Source: Phocaeicola fibrisolvens
GTDB lineage: Bacteria > Bacteroidota > Bacteroidia > Bacteroidales > Bacteroidaceae
NCBI RefSeq assembly: GCF_025567125.1
Contig: NZ_JAOQJI010000013.1
Location: forward strand, 25,603 to 89,602
Length of the DNA stretch: 64,000 nt
Direction of reading: 5' to 3'
Shown: positions 25,656 through 33,884 of the stretch, in pieces
How the letters are laid out: the number at the start of each line of letters is the position of its first letter
Position numbering within the stretch: position 1 is the first letter of the stretch
Notes under the pieces: model-generated
What the model was told of the DNA's origin: nothing
Databases searched by the model: none
The model's input: the letters and a program-made list of their open reading frames with translations, nothing else
Position numbers and translations under genes: made by a program

Positions 25656-26561
25656 ATGAAGGAAGCATTTATAAAACTGCATCTTTCCATTCTCATTGCC
25701 GGAGGGACGGGCGTGTTCGGGAGACTGATTTCCCTGAACGAAGGACTGCTCGTATGGTACCGGATGATGTTTGCCTCCGTGATGTTCTTTCTGCTGCTTT
25801 CGTGCTTGAAGAAGCTGCGGAAAGTCTCCTTTGGCGATGTGGCAAAGATTGCCTCCGTGGGGCTGCTGCTGGCCAGCCACTGGATTTTCTTCTATGGAAG
25901 CATCAAGGCCTCCAACGTGTCCATCGGTGTGGTCTGCCTGTCGCTGATGAGCATCTTTACCGCCATCTTTGAGCCCCTCATCAACCGTCACCGCATTTCC
26001 TTGCGGGAGATTCTGTTCAGCCTGGTGGCTGTGGGAGGCATCGTGCTGATTTTCCATTTCGACACCCGCTACCGGACCGGTATCTGCATGGGCGTCATCT
26101 CGTCGGCCCTGGCTTCGCTGTTTACCATTGTCAACAAGAAAGTGGCCGTGAACTATACCTCCAGCACCATGCTGATGTACGAGATGCTGGGCGGTTTTCT
26201 GGGCCTGTCGTGCATCCTGCCTTTCTACCTCCATTATTTCCCCGTGGCCTCCATTCTGCCCGGGACGCAGGATTTCATTTACCTGCTCTGTCTGGCTTCA
26301 ATCTGTACCGTCGGACTCTATATCCTCCAGATTCAGGTGCTGAAAGTCATTTCCGCCTTTACGGTCAATCTGAGCTACAACCTCGAGCCGATATACAGCA
26401 TCATCGGGGCCATGATTATTTTCCAGGAAGCCAAGGACCTGAACTTCAGTTTCTATCTGGGCCTGGGACTGATTGTGCTGTCGGTGGTGCTCCAGACCCT
26501 TAACGTGCTGTCGCAGCACCATAAGTTTGTACCCTCACTCTACGTCAAATGGAAACGCTGA
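25656..26561 (+). CDS. EamA/DMT-family membrane transporter
   Basis: 301 aa with about ten hydrophobic segments in two repeated halves, as in drug/metabolite exporters of the EamA family. The first half includes SHWIFFYGSIKASNVSIGVV and the second half NLSYNLEPIYSIIGAMIIF, the family hallmark near the end of each repeat. Inner-membrane exporter of unknown substrate. Its 3' end overlaps the RavA-like gene by 13 bp. Confidence 0.88.
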   Translation: MKEAFIKLHLSILIAGGTGVFGRLISLNEGLLVWYRMMFASVMFFLLLSCLKKLRKVSFGDVAKIASVGLLLASHWIFFYGSIKASNVSIGVVCLSLMSIFTAIFEPLINRHRISLREILFSLVAVGGIVLIFHFDTRYRTGICMGVISSALASLFTIVNKKVAVNYTSSTMLMYEMLGGFLGLSCILPFYLHYFPVASILPGTQDFIYLLCLASICTVGLYILQIQVLKVISAFTVNLSYNLEPIYSIIGAMIIFQEAKDLNFSFYLGLGLIVLSVVLQTLNVLSQHHKFVPSLYVKWKR

Positions 26562-28177
26562 AGAACCGTATCGAGCAACTGCTGGACACCCTCAACGAGC
26601 GGGTGTACGGCAAGGAAGAAGTCATGGCCCTGGCACTGCTTTCGGCTGTGGCTGGAGAGAGTATTTTCCTGCTGGGCCCTCCGGGAGTGGCCAAGAGTAT
26701 GGTAGCCCGTCGGCTGAAACTCATGTTTCGCGGAGGTACTGCGTTCGAATACCTCATGTCGCGTTTCAGTACCCCCGACGAGATTTTCGGCCCCGTGTCC
26801 ATCGCCAAGCTGAAAAATGAGGACACTTACGAACGCATGACCGAAGGCTATCTGCCTACCGCCACCGTGGTCTTTCTGGATGAAATCTGGAAAGCCGGTC
26901 CCGCCATACAGAATGCCCTGCTGACCGTCATCAATGAGAAAATCTACCGCAACGGACAGTTCTCCGTGCAGGTACCCATGAAGGGGCTGATTGCCGCCTC
27001 GAACGAACTTCCCGCTTCAGGGCAAGGACTGGAGGCCCTGTACGACCGTTTCCTGGTGCGCAAGTTGGTGGGTGGCATTGAAGACCTGTCCGAATTCGAC
27101 CAGATGATTCTGACCGCCGATGAAAGCGAACCGGAGATGGAAGAGCAGCTGGCCGTGAGCGACGAAGAATACCGCCAGTGGCAGGAACAGATGAAGGCCG
27201 TTGGTCTGCACTATTCCGTGCTGGAAGTGATTCATTCCCTCAAGGATAAGCTGGAAGACTACAACCGTCAGCTGGAAAATGCCGATGTACCCGCTTCACC
27301 CGCCCTGTATGTGTCCGACCGCCGTTGGAAGAAAATCGTACGCCTGCTGCGGGCCTCCGCCTTCCTGCAAGGGAACACCGAGGTGCGCCTGTCCGACTGC
27401 CTGCTGATGGTACACTGCCTGTGGAACGAGACCGGACAGATAGACTGGGTGCGCGATGCCGTGCTGACCGCGGTAGGAGAGAGCGTGCGCGGCTATGTGC
27501 TGAACCTTTCCGGCATTGAAGCCGATTTGCAAGCCCTGAAGAAAGAACTCGACTCCGCAGGAGCCCTGCGCGAGCGGGCCGATGCCGGACTGCAACTGGT
27601 CGATGCGTATTATTACCAGGTGGAGCGCGTGCGGCTGGCCGGACGGTTGCTCCTCTTTGCTTCCGACTACCAGCAGCTGGACGATACCGGCAAGCAGTTC
27701 TACCTGCATAAGGATAAGTACAAGACCGACTGTTACGTGCTGAAGAAATACGACCCCTCGATGCGCGGCAAGGTATCCCCTTCGAAAGTCTACACCCTTC
27801 GTCGGGGCCGCCGTTCGGTGTTCATCAACGACTATGAATACCCCTTGCTGTGCACGCCCGACTGTACCGCCCTGCCCGCCATGGAAGTACAGTCGCACGA
27901 AGACCTTCCCGCCCGCTTCAGTCGGCTGGAACAGCAGCTCAGTCACGTGGAAGCCCATTGCGGCGACTGGGTGAAAGAAGAAGCCGACTATTGCGCAAGC
28001 CATCTGTTTGTCGGACGAAAAGAAAAAGAAGCCATGAGCCGGATACTGGGCGAGCCGACGAAAGCCCTGTTCCGCTATCGGAACGAATTGGAGGAAATGA
28101 AACATGCATACCGGAAAGAGAACGAGGAATATCCGTCTGAAAGACCTGAAAACAGCCTATTTGGAGCAACTTCGTGA
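26549..28177 (+). CDS. ravA: RavA-like MoxR AAA+ ATPase
   Basis: 542 aa. MoxR-type AAA+ module at the N-terminus: Walker A LLGPPGVAKS (near residue 45), Walker B VVFLDEIWKAG, sensor 1 region IAASNELPASGQGLEALYDRF. The long C-terminal part (LARA-like region and helical tail) fits RavA length. RavA works as a chaperone-like ATPase with the VWA protein ViaA, which is encoded next. Start ATG lies within the EamA gene and the last 74 bp overlap the VWA gene, so the three are translationally linked. Confidence 0.85.
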   Translation: METLKNRIEQLLDTLNERVYGKEEVMALALLSAVAGESIFLLGPPGVAKSMVARRLKLMFRGGTAFEYLMSRFSTPDEIFGPVSIAKLKNEDTYERMTEGYLPTATVVFLDEIWKAGPAIQNALLTVINEKIYRNGQFSVQVPMKGLIAASNELPASGQGLEALYDRFLVRKLVGGIEDLSEFDQMILTADESEPEMEEQLAVSDEEYRQWQEQMKAVGLHYSVLEVIHSLKDKLEDYNRQLENADVPASPALYVSDRRWKKIVRLLRASAFLQGNTEVRLSDCLLMVHCLWNETGQIDWVRDAVLTAVGESVRGYVLNLSGIEADLQALKKELDSAGALRERADAGLQLVDAYYYQVERVRLAGRLLLFASDYQQLDDTGKQFYLHKDKYKTDCYVLKKYDPSMRGKVSPSKVYTLRRGRRSVFINDYEYPLLCTPDCTALPAMEVQSHEDLPARFSRLEQQLSHVEAHCGDWVKEEADYCASHLFVGRKEKEAMSRILGEPTKALFRYRNELEEMKHAYRKENEEYPSERPENSLFGATS

Positions 28178-29474
28178 GCGGAGCCGGGCGCGGATGGAAG
28201 AATACCTTCAGGGGCGGACGGTGCTGGAGAGCGAGCTGGAAGAATGTGTGTGGGACTATTACCGCAAGACGGTGCCCTCGCTTCAGGAATTCTATTCCCG
28301 CTATACCCCCGAATGGGAAGTCTTCTATGCAAACGCAACCCTTTCGTCGGCCGATTTCCTGACCTTCCTGCAACGGATGGAAACGGCCTTCCGCAAGCGC
28401 TATACCCTGGCCGAGCTGGATGTGTCCTATTACATCGGTCGCCTGTCCCGGCTTCCCGAAGGAAGCGAAGAACGTGCAGCCCTACAGGAACTCTTTCTGG
28501 ACAAGTGGCACCATCTGCTCTCGGTGAAGGAATACGACTACCAGTACCAGCACCTCTTCCACCTGTGCGACGGGTTCGCCCTGCTGGACAAGTCGTTCGG
28601 CCTGAAAACGGAGGGCAACCTCCGGGGCTCGCGCGTGAAATGGCTGTTGCGGAACCATCCGGAACTCTATCAGAAAGTGGTGCCCTATGAGAAAGCCATG
28701 GAGCAGAACCGCCAGATACGCGAGCTGGTGCGCTGCCTGGGAAAGAACGTGGGCGGACGGAAAGAAAGTTTCGACTCCCTGTCGGGACTTCGGGCCGACA
28801 GGCTGATTCATCATGCCGCCCAAAGCGACGTGGAAGGAGTGACCTTGGGCGACGACCTCAACAGCCTGCTGCCCGTGGAGTATTGCTACCTCACGGACGA
28901 GGTGCTCTATCCCTTCTTCATGCAGCGCTATGTGGAAAAACGCCTGCAACAGTTCGACTCCTATTCCCGCGAGGACCGTTCCGACCGTTCGCCGGAGAAA
29001 AAGAAAGTCAGTGCCCAGGGCCCCTACATCATTTGTGTGGACACCTCCGGTTCCATGCGCGAAGGCCGCGAACGCTTAGCCAAGTCGGCCGTGCTGGCCA
29101 TTGCCCGTCTCACGGAAGCCACCTCACGGAAATGTTACGTCATCAACTTCTCGGAAGACATCCAAACCCTTCTGGTGCGCGATTTGAAGACCGATTTCCC
29201 TGTGCTGGTGAACTTCCTGCAACGTCGTTTCGACGGCGGTACCGATGTGCGTCCGGCCTTTGCCGAAGCGCTGATGATGCTGCGTACCCACGGCTGGCAT
29301 CGGGCCGACGTGGTACTGATTTCCGATTTCGAGATGCCTCCTCCCGATGACGCGCTGCTGGCCGACATCCATCGTGCCCGTTTGCGGGGGACTTCCTTCT
29401 ATGCGCTGGTGTTCGGTACTCATCCGGAAACAGATTACCTTCACGAGTGTGAAAAGTATTGGGATATGTATTGA
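28104..29474 (+). CDS. viaA: ViaA-like VWA-domain protein
   Basis: 456 aa. The N-terminal 300 residues are helical; the C-terminal von Willebrand A domain has the MIDAS motif DTSGSM (near residue 315), FDGGTDVRPAF and DVVLISDFEMP. Partner of the RavA-type ATPase just upstream. If translation starts at the ATG at 28104 it overlaps the ATPase gene by 74 bp, much more than the usual few bases; the next in-frame ATG is at 28194, after the ATPase stop. The Arg/Lys-rich residues before 28194 make both starts possible. Confidence 0.85.
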   Translation: MHTGKRTRNIRLKDLKTAYLEQLRERSRARMEEYLQGRTVLESELEECVWDYYRKTVPSLQEFYSRYTPEWEVFYANATLSSADFLTFLQRMETAFRKRYTLAELDVSYYIGRLSRLPEGSEERAALQELFLDKWHHLLSVKEYDYQYQHLFHLCDGFALLDKSFGLKTEGNLRGSRVKWLLRNHPELYQKVVPYEKAMEQNRQIRELVRCLGKNVGGRKESFDSLSGLRADRLIHHAAQSDVEGVTLGDDLNSLLPVEYCYLTDEVLYPFFMQRYVEKRLQQFDSYSREDRSDRSPEKKKVSAQGPYIICVDTSGSMREGRERLAKSAVLAIARLTEATSRKCYVINFSEDIQTLLVRDLKTDFPVLVNFLQRRFDGGTDVRPAFAEALMMLRTHGWHRADVVLISDFEMPPPDDALLADIHRARLRGTSFYALVFGTHPETDYLHECEKYWDMY

Positions 29475-29526
29475 ACAGGAAAATCACTTTTTTCTTGTTT
29501 TTCGCTTCTTGCTGAAAATAAGATTT

Positions 29527-29577
29527 AAAATGCGAAATTCTGCTTTCTTTCTGAATGGAGGAATTTCGCATTTTTTT
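29527..29577 (+). terminator. Strong terminator after the RavA/ViaA unit
   Basis: Perfect 13-bp arms AAAATGCGAAATT (29527-29539) and AATTTCGCATTTT (29562-29574) lead into a T-run ending at 29577, 53 bp past the stop codon. Confidence 0.9.
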
Positions 29578-29707
29578 GTGTATAATCTTGGGTTACCCCT
29601 TTCAGAAGGCTTGTAGAGGGGGTGTTTCCTGTATAAAAACGGGTATTCGGATGAATCTGGAGAAGAAAATGCGTGAAAATCGGCCTGAAAAGCCGAATTT
29701 GAAGCCA

Positions 29708-29811
29708 AAATGCCGAAGTGTTTGGGCGAAAGCCCCGAAGCATTTCTGGAAAAACTCTTTGACGTTTGAAGGAAAACGTAAGGGCGTTTGAGGGCAAATG
29801 TACTTGCGTTT
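29708..29811. repeat. Second 22-bp-periodic palindrome array (five units)
   Basis: Units of 16 bp start at 29708, 29730, 29752, 29774 and 29796: AAATGCCGAAGTGTTT, AAGCCCCGAAGCATTT, AAACTCTTTGACGTTT, AAACGTAAGGGCGTTT and AAATGTACTTGCGTTT. Period and unit length are identical to the array at 3031-3156, and the first unit differs from the fifth unit there by one base. Sequence is more divergent, so this may be an older copy. A degenerate AAAAGCCGAATTT at 29688-29700 may be the remains of a sixth unit. The remaining gap (29812-30050) shows no gene. Confidence 0.85.
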
Positions 29812-30051
29812 TGGGAAAGTGGTTTTGGGGGCTTCTGGAAGGGGGTAGTGGGTGAAGACTTTTGAAGACTTTTTTTGCGAAATGAGGTGATTGGAGTGTG
29901 AAAATGGGAGTTTCTTTTTGTACGTGTTTGCTTGTGTTTTGTGGATGATGTGCGTGGTTCCTTTCTTATTTTTGTAATTTGGTTGTTGTTTATTTGAATA
30001 TTGTTTCTTTTTGAATTTGCGTAGATACTTTTCCTTGGGAAAAAGGGAAGC

Positions 30052-30192
30052 ATGGGGCCTGGAGCGACTGAATTAGAAAATTTGAATGAGGAAGGAGGGG
30101 AATTGACATTTTGTTATGTTGGAATAACTCGTGACACTGTTTGTTTTACACTACCTATTTATGTGAAAAAGCAATTATTCGTAGGGGAATGA
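30052..30192 (+). pseudogene. Fragment of a UvrD/Rep-type helicase C-terminus
   Basis: A 46-codon frame from ATG 30052 to TGA 30190-30192. It encodes EEGGELTFCYVGITRDT, which matches the motif VI surroundings of superfamily 1 helicases (typically EEERRLxYVGITRA). The upstream frame closes at a TAG at 30022, so nothing else of the helicase remains. The arginine of YVGITR is kept but the usual alanine after it is Asp. Read as the stranded 3' end of a deleted gene at the edge of the island; a small real protein is less likely. Confidence 0.45.
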
Positions 30193-30205
30193 AAAACTTC
30201 AAAAA

Positions 30206-30870
30206 TTATGTAGTCTTTTGTTTGAAGTATTCTTCTGCATCCATTTTCAGATCCATACTGATAAGTTCCCATGCGTATCCTCTAAAGCAATCTATCCCTT
30301 CTGGACATTCTTTGATGTTGGATATTTTTTTGAATCCGGCTTCAACCTCTTTTTCTGTAAAGCTCCATTCATCACGTGTGGTAGCCCACTCAATCATGTC
30401 TTTCAGACTGAATGTGTTGGAAAGTTCATAGATGTCCCAAAAGTCCTTTTGCCTGGGTTCGTCTTGAGTCATCGCTTTTATTTTCATTGCGGCGATTTCT
30501 CTTGTGTCTGCAAGTCTGATTCCATCTATGCATTTGATGGGAAAAATAAAGTTTTCCGTATAGAAGAAGTCTACTTTTATGCAAGCAGTTGGGGATTCTC
30601 CAATTCGGACGGAGTATCCCAAGGCTGGTTGGTCTAAGGTGTCTATATTTTCTGTATAAGGAAAATTTTCTTTCAAAAAACTTTCATTGCTGCTGTATTC
30701 ATGCTTCCATAATCCATGTCTGTAAATAAATCTATGTCTATGGAGCGTCTGTGTCCAAGCTGGAGACTAAGACATGTTCCTCCCACTAAATTAAAGTCTT
30801 TGAAAATATCTGATTCTGATATTTTTTTCAGACAGTTAACTAAAAGTGGGGATACAGTTTCATTGCACAA
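30206..30870 (-). pseudogene. AbiEii/AbiGii-type nucleotidyltransferase toxin, frameshifted
   Basis: Two adjoining frames make one protein of about 220 aa. The N-terminal part (30870-30673) has NLVGGTCLSLQLGHR and SIDIDLF, the NTase core with its GG and DxD motifs. The C-terminal part (about 30676-30206) has REIAAMKIKAM and RQKDFWDIYEL, the other conserved AbiEii motif. They are joined at a run of six A (30675-30680; T on the coding strand): with six T the frame ends at TGA, and a seventh T would restore it. Either a disabled toxin, a slip-prone switch or a sequencing error. It overlaps the antitoxin gene by 11 bp. Confidence 0.75.
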
Positions 30871-31375
30871 ATTCTTTAAAGTTCTTTTCCCTTGTTTCCT
30901 TTTTCCATTCGCTGTTTATGGTGGGTAATATAGCTTTTAATGTATCCTTTCCATAGAATCTGATGGCTTCCTCAATTTCCTGCTGGTTGCCATATTCAAA
31001 TATGCGTTGAATGACCCATTCTTTGTTTTTTATCCAGTTGATTTTTTCTATTCTTGTATCCCAGAATAAAGCTGTGCTGAATTTTGATAAGTCTGGATGC
31101 TGGGACGGTTCTTTTTCTGTAATATAGGCATAGACTTGATAATTGGCTTGTATGATGTAAAAATAGCCTTCAATGCCTATTCCTAATGCTTTTTCTATGT
31201 TTAGAGACTGCTCGATAGTGAAATCTCGCTTTCCTTTAATTAATTCATTGATTCTTTGTGGATATACACCAGTCTCGGTGGATAGTTCCTTTTGAGTGAT
31301 TTTTGCTTTTCTCAAAATATGTTCCAGCACTTTTCCTGCCGGTGTCATTTTGGCTGTGATATATTCTTCATACAT
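30860..31375 (-). CDS. XRE-type antitoxin with C-terminal DUF6922-like domain
   Basis: 171 aa. The N-terminal HigA-like helix-turn-helix (PAGKVLEHILRKAKITQKEL, GVYPQRINELIKGKRD) should bind the operon promoter. The C-terminal segment ALFWDTRIEKINWIKNKEW plus QRIFEYGNQQEIEEAIRFYG resembles DUF6922, often found beside AbiEii-type toxins. Together they suggest an antitoxin that represses its own operon and neutralises the overlapping toxin. A TTG at 31402 could extend the protein, but it lies inside the -7 box TATTTTTG, so ATG 31375 is preferred. The antitoxin is intact while the toxin is broken. Confidence 0.75.
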   Translation of the reverse strand: MYEEYITAKMTPAGKVLEHILRKAKITQKELSTETGVYPQRINELIKGKRDFTIEQSLNIEKALGIGIEGYFYIIQANYQVYAYITEKEPSQHPDLSKFSTALFWDTRIEKINWIKNKEWVIQRIFEYGNQQEIEEAIRFYGKDTLKAILPTINSEWKKETREKNFKEFVQ

Positions 31376-31399
31376 ACTGGTTTCCTTTATGTTCTGATA

Positions 31400-31407
31400 C
31401 AAAAATA
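31400..31407 (-). promoter_or_regulatory. -7 box (TATTTTTG) for the antitoxin/toxin operon
   Basis: TATTTTTG on the minus strand ends 24 bp before the antitoxin ATG. It decides the start, because the only longer start codon overlaps it. Confidence 0.6.
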
Positions 31408-31484
31408 CATCAATTAAGAATGATAACCCAATTTGGTGATTGAATTTGTGGATGCTTTCCTTATTTATCAGTTATAGCATAGTA

Positions 31485-31708
31485 ATGTTCAAAGGTGATA
31501 GTATTCGCAATATTCCGTTTTTGAAGGTTTTAGTGTGCAATGAGTTGACGGGAATGAGGATGAAAAGAAAGTGATTCGCAGTGTAAAAACCAGATTGAAT
31601 GTGGCGGAATTTCAGTTTGATGAAAATCATAAATTAGAGAAAGTACCTGCCTTACAGGCAAATGGGGTGACTCTATATCCATCGTACTGTTTTGTTATGA
31701 TAACTTAG
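31485..31708 (+). pseudogene. Unrecognised degraded coding remnant
   Basis: Two overlapping open frames read naturally as one peptide after a shift near 31550: first MFKGDSIRNIPFLKVLVCN from ATG 31485, then NEDEKKVIRSVKTRLNV and FDENHKLEKVPALQANGV up to TAG 31706-31708. Codon use looks like a real gene, but there is no continuation on either side and no family was recognised. The rest of the gap 31408-31936 shows nothing else. Confidence 0.35.
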
Positions 31709-31936
31709 CTAAAAAAGAATATAATCTGTATATTTTCCCTTTTTTATCATTGTTCAATGCTATTTATCAATATATTTGTGGGCATCTTCCTGTGTAACAA
31801 ACAATGATGCGAGTTGCAAGTTTAATATATACAGGTTGAATACAGCTATGTCTTTTGACAAATGTCTGTTGTAAAATGAGACTTTAATATCTAATCCATT
31901 TAGTTGCATGATATAACCATGCAAAATAATATGAAT

Positions 31937-33577
31937 ATGAAACTGAATCACTATATGGGTGTAATAGCATGTATTTCCTTGTTATTACTTGGTTCTTGTA
32001 ATTCTGAATATTCGGCGAGTAGAAATTTTGATGATATAATTTTTCAGATAGAAAATGATCCACAATCCTATTTGTTAAGGTTAGATACGATAAACATGAA
32101 TTGCGTAAAGAATAAAAGAGATGCGGTTCATTTTATATTAGCTGCAATCACACTCAGTTATACGGATAATAATTATTATCCACCAAAGAGTGTGTTGGAA
32201 AGGTGCATTCAGATTTTTAAGAAAGAAAAAATGATTCAGCCATACCTTGAAACTTTATATCTTCTTGCGGAAACCTATAAAAAAGAAAATGATATAACAA
32301 AAGAAGTCCATACCATAGAAACCGCAATAAATATTGCTAGACAAGAATATGACCAAGAATGGCTTTTTTATCTTTACAGCTATCTCGGTGAAATGTATAT
32401 CAGGCAATTTAACACCTTGAATTTTATTAAATACCAGACTCTTGCCAATCAATGCATAAAGGATGTAAATTTTCAAGATATGAGTATATCAACTCAAATA
32501 CAAGTTGCCAAAAGCTTTCTATATTTAGATCAATATAAAGTCTCATACGAAAAATTGAATGAAATAGAAAAATATCTTGGTAAAAAGAATATATTTTTAA
32601 GTGAAATAAAACGTCTGCAGGGAATTGCCTTATACAAAATGCAACATTGGGATGCTTGCATAGAAAAGCTGAAAGAAGCTGTAGTTGAGGAAACATCCAT
32701 TGAACATAAATTCACATGTTTCGCAATTTTGACATATTGTTATTATCGTAAAAAGGACTTGTTAAATGCAGAAAAATATAAGTTTCTGGCGATAGAGAAT
32801 AGTATAAATGGAGGAAATGTCTTTGCAGAAATAGAATTCTATACGTTGTGTGCAGAGTTTGCTCGGTTAAATCATGATGCAGGCGAACAAATAAAATGCC
32901 TTAACAAGTTAAAGGAGAAATATGAAATGGCATTTGATTGCCTGAATGGAGAATCATTGGATAAGGCGATACAGGCCTATACAAATATTTGTGAGAAAAA
33001 AACTATTCATAGACAGATAGCCATTTATAAATACATTCTGGTAGGACTTCTTGTAGTATTATGCGTATCTTTGGTGATATATATACAGCTCCGGAAAAAG
33101 CAAGTTTATAAGATTCTCGCTTTGCAACAGCAGATTAATTCTTTGGATAACCTTAGAAATGTAAAAAATGAAGTCAAAGAGTTTATTTTGCGTGATTTTG
33201 AGATAGCAAAGAAGATCGCAATTTTGCGCTCAACACAGCAAGTGCAGAGTGCAAGATTTCTTAAAGATTTGGAAAAGTATCATATAATAGATGAGAATTA
33301 TTTGCTAGGTACACAGTGGGAACAGTTTTATAATCATATAGATCTATCTTTTGATGGGTTCTATTCAAAACTTATTCAGAAATATCCTATGCTGAATGAC
33401 AAAGAAGTCCAGTTGTGTTGCATGCTTGTTTCTGGATTCAAGACAGAAGAGATTGCTGCCATTTGGATGAATAGTGTCTTTTCAGTACATAAGTACAAAA
33501 CTAATATTAGAAAAAAAATTGGTATTCCTGAAGGTGGGGATATTGTCTTGTTTTTAGTTGAAAAACTAGACTTATAG
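31937..33577 (+). CDS. Membrane-spanning TPR regulator with LuxR-like C-terminus
   Basis: 546 aa. A lipoprotein-type signal ending LLLLGSC (Cys21), TPR-like helical repeats over about 330 residues on the outer side (YLETLYLLAETYKKENDITKE and similar), a membrane helix near 364-386 (YILVGLLVVLCVSLVIYI), a short coiled coil (LALQQQINSLDNL), then a C-terminal helix-turn-helix like LuxR (LNDKEVQLCCMLVSGFKTEEIA, SVHKYKTNIRKKIG). This layout would sense periplasmic signals and bind DNA without a kinase. ATGs at 31904, 31919 and 31931 are alternatives. AT-rich codon use, unlike the flanking core genes. Confidence 0.7.
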   Translation: MKLNHYMGVIACISLLLLGSCNSEYSASRNFDDIIFQIENDPQSYLLRLDTINMNCVKNKRDAVHFILAAITLSYTDNNYYPPKSVLERCIQIFKKEKMIQPYLETLYLLAETYKKENDITKEVHTIETAINIARQEYDQEWLFYLYSYLGEMYIRQFNTLNFIKYQTLANQCIKDVNFQDMSISTQIQVAKSFLYLDQYKVSYEKLNEIEKYLGKKNIFLSEIKRLQGIALYKMQHWDACIEKLKEAVVEETSIEHKFTCFAILTYCYYRKKDLLNAEKYKFLAIENSINGGNVFAEIEFYTLCAEFARLNHDAGEQIKCLNKLKEKYEMAFDCLNGESLDKAIQAYTNICEKKTIHRQIAIYKYILVGLLVVLCVSLVIYIQLRKKQVYKILALQQQINSLDNLRNVKNEVKEFILRDFEIAKKIAILRSTQQVQSARFLKDLEKYHIIDENYLLGTQWEQFYNHIDLSFDGFYSKLIQKYPMLNDKEVQLCCMLVSGFKTEEIAAIWMNSVFSVHKYKTNIRKKIGIPEGGDIVLFLVEKLDL

Positions 33578-33696
33578 TTGCTTTGTCTTATATTACAAGC
33601 ATTTATACTGTATAGTATTTGATAATCAGATATATACAAATCTATATTACAAGCTTATTTCTATGGATTGCCAATGGTTTAATGGATAGTTTACCT

Positions 33697-33704
33697 TAAT
33701 TTTG
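33697..33704 (+). promoter_or_regulatory. -7 box (TAATTTTG) upstream of the TonB_C/LanC-like genes
   Basis: TAATTTTG fits TAnnTTTG and would give a leader of about 175 nt before the ATG at 33885. The leader contains the short frame described at 33752-33865. Confidence 0.45.
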
Positions 33705-33751
33705 CATCAAACAAATATCTGTAGTCTGATGGTATTATTGCCCTGGATTTT

Positions 33752-33865
33752 ATGAAATAGAAACAAGGAGACTATAAAATATCTGGCAGTACTACAACAG
33801 TGCAAAATTTTAATGATTTCTTAAGCAAATATGGCAATAATGGCATAGTATTGAATATTTGTTAA
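33752..33865 (+). other. Short frame in the leader, ATG-AAA-TAG then 34 open codons ending in Cys
   Basis: In the 307-bp gap 33578-33884, ATG 33752 is followed two codons later by TAG, after which the same frame stays open for 34 codons to TAA 33863-33865. It encodes KISGSTTTVQNFNDF and ends NGIVLNIC. The Ser/Thr-rich start and terminal Cys are reminiscent of small modified-peptide precursors and a LanC-like fragment lies 1 kb downstream, but there is no double-glycine leader and no valid start codon. Most likely a gene remnant. Apart from the -7 box nothing else was seen in the gap. Confidence 0.2.
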
Positions 33866-33884
33866 CTTATAAAAATTATATATT

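Noticed and set aside
29484..30053. Long minus-strand open frame (about 189 codons) after viaA
   Set aside because: It crosses the terminator hairpin and the second palindrome array and has low-complexity Lys/Ser/Phe composition, so it is an artefact.
31904..33577. Hybrid two-component sensor
   Set aside because: No histidine kinase, HATPase or receiver motifs; the C-terminus is a LuxR-like DNA-binding domain directly after the membrane helix.
33752..33865. Lanthipeptide precursor gene
   Set aside because: The start is followed by TAG at codon 3, no leader peptide or GG site exists, and the nearby LanC-like gene is itself broken. Kept only as a low-confidence remnant.
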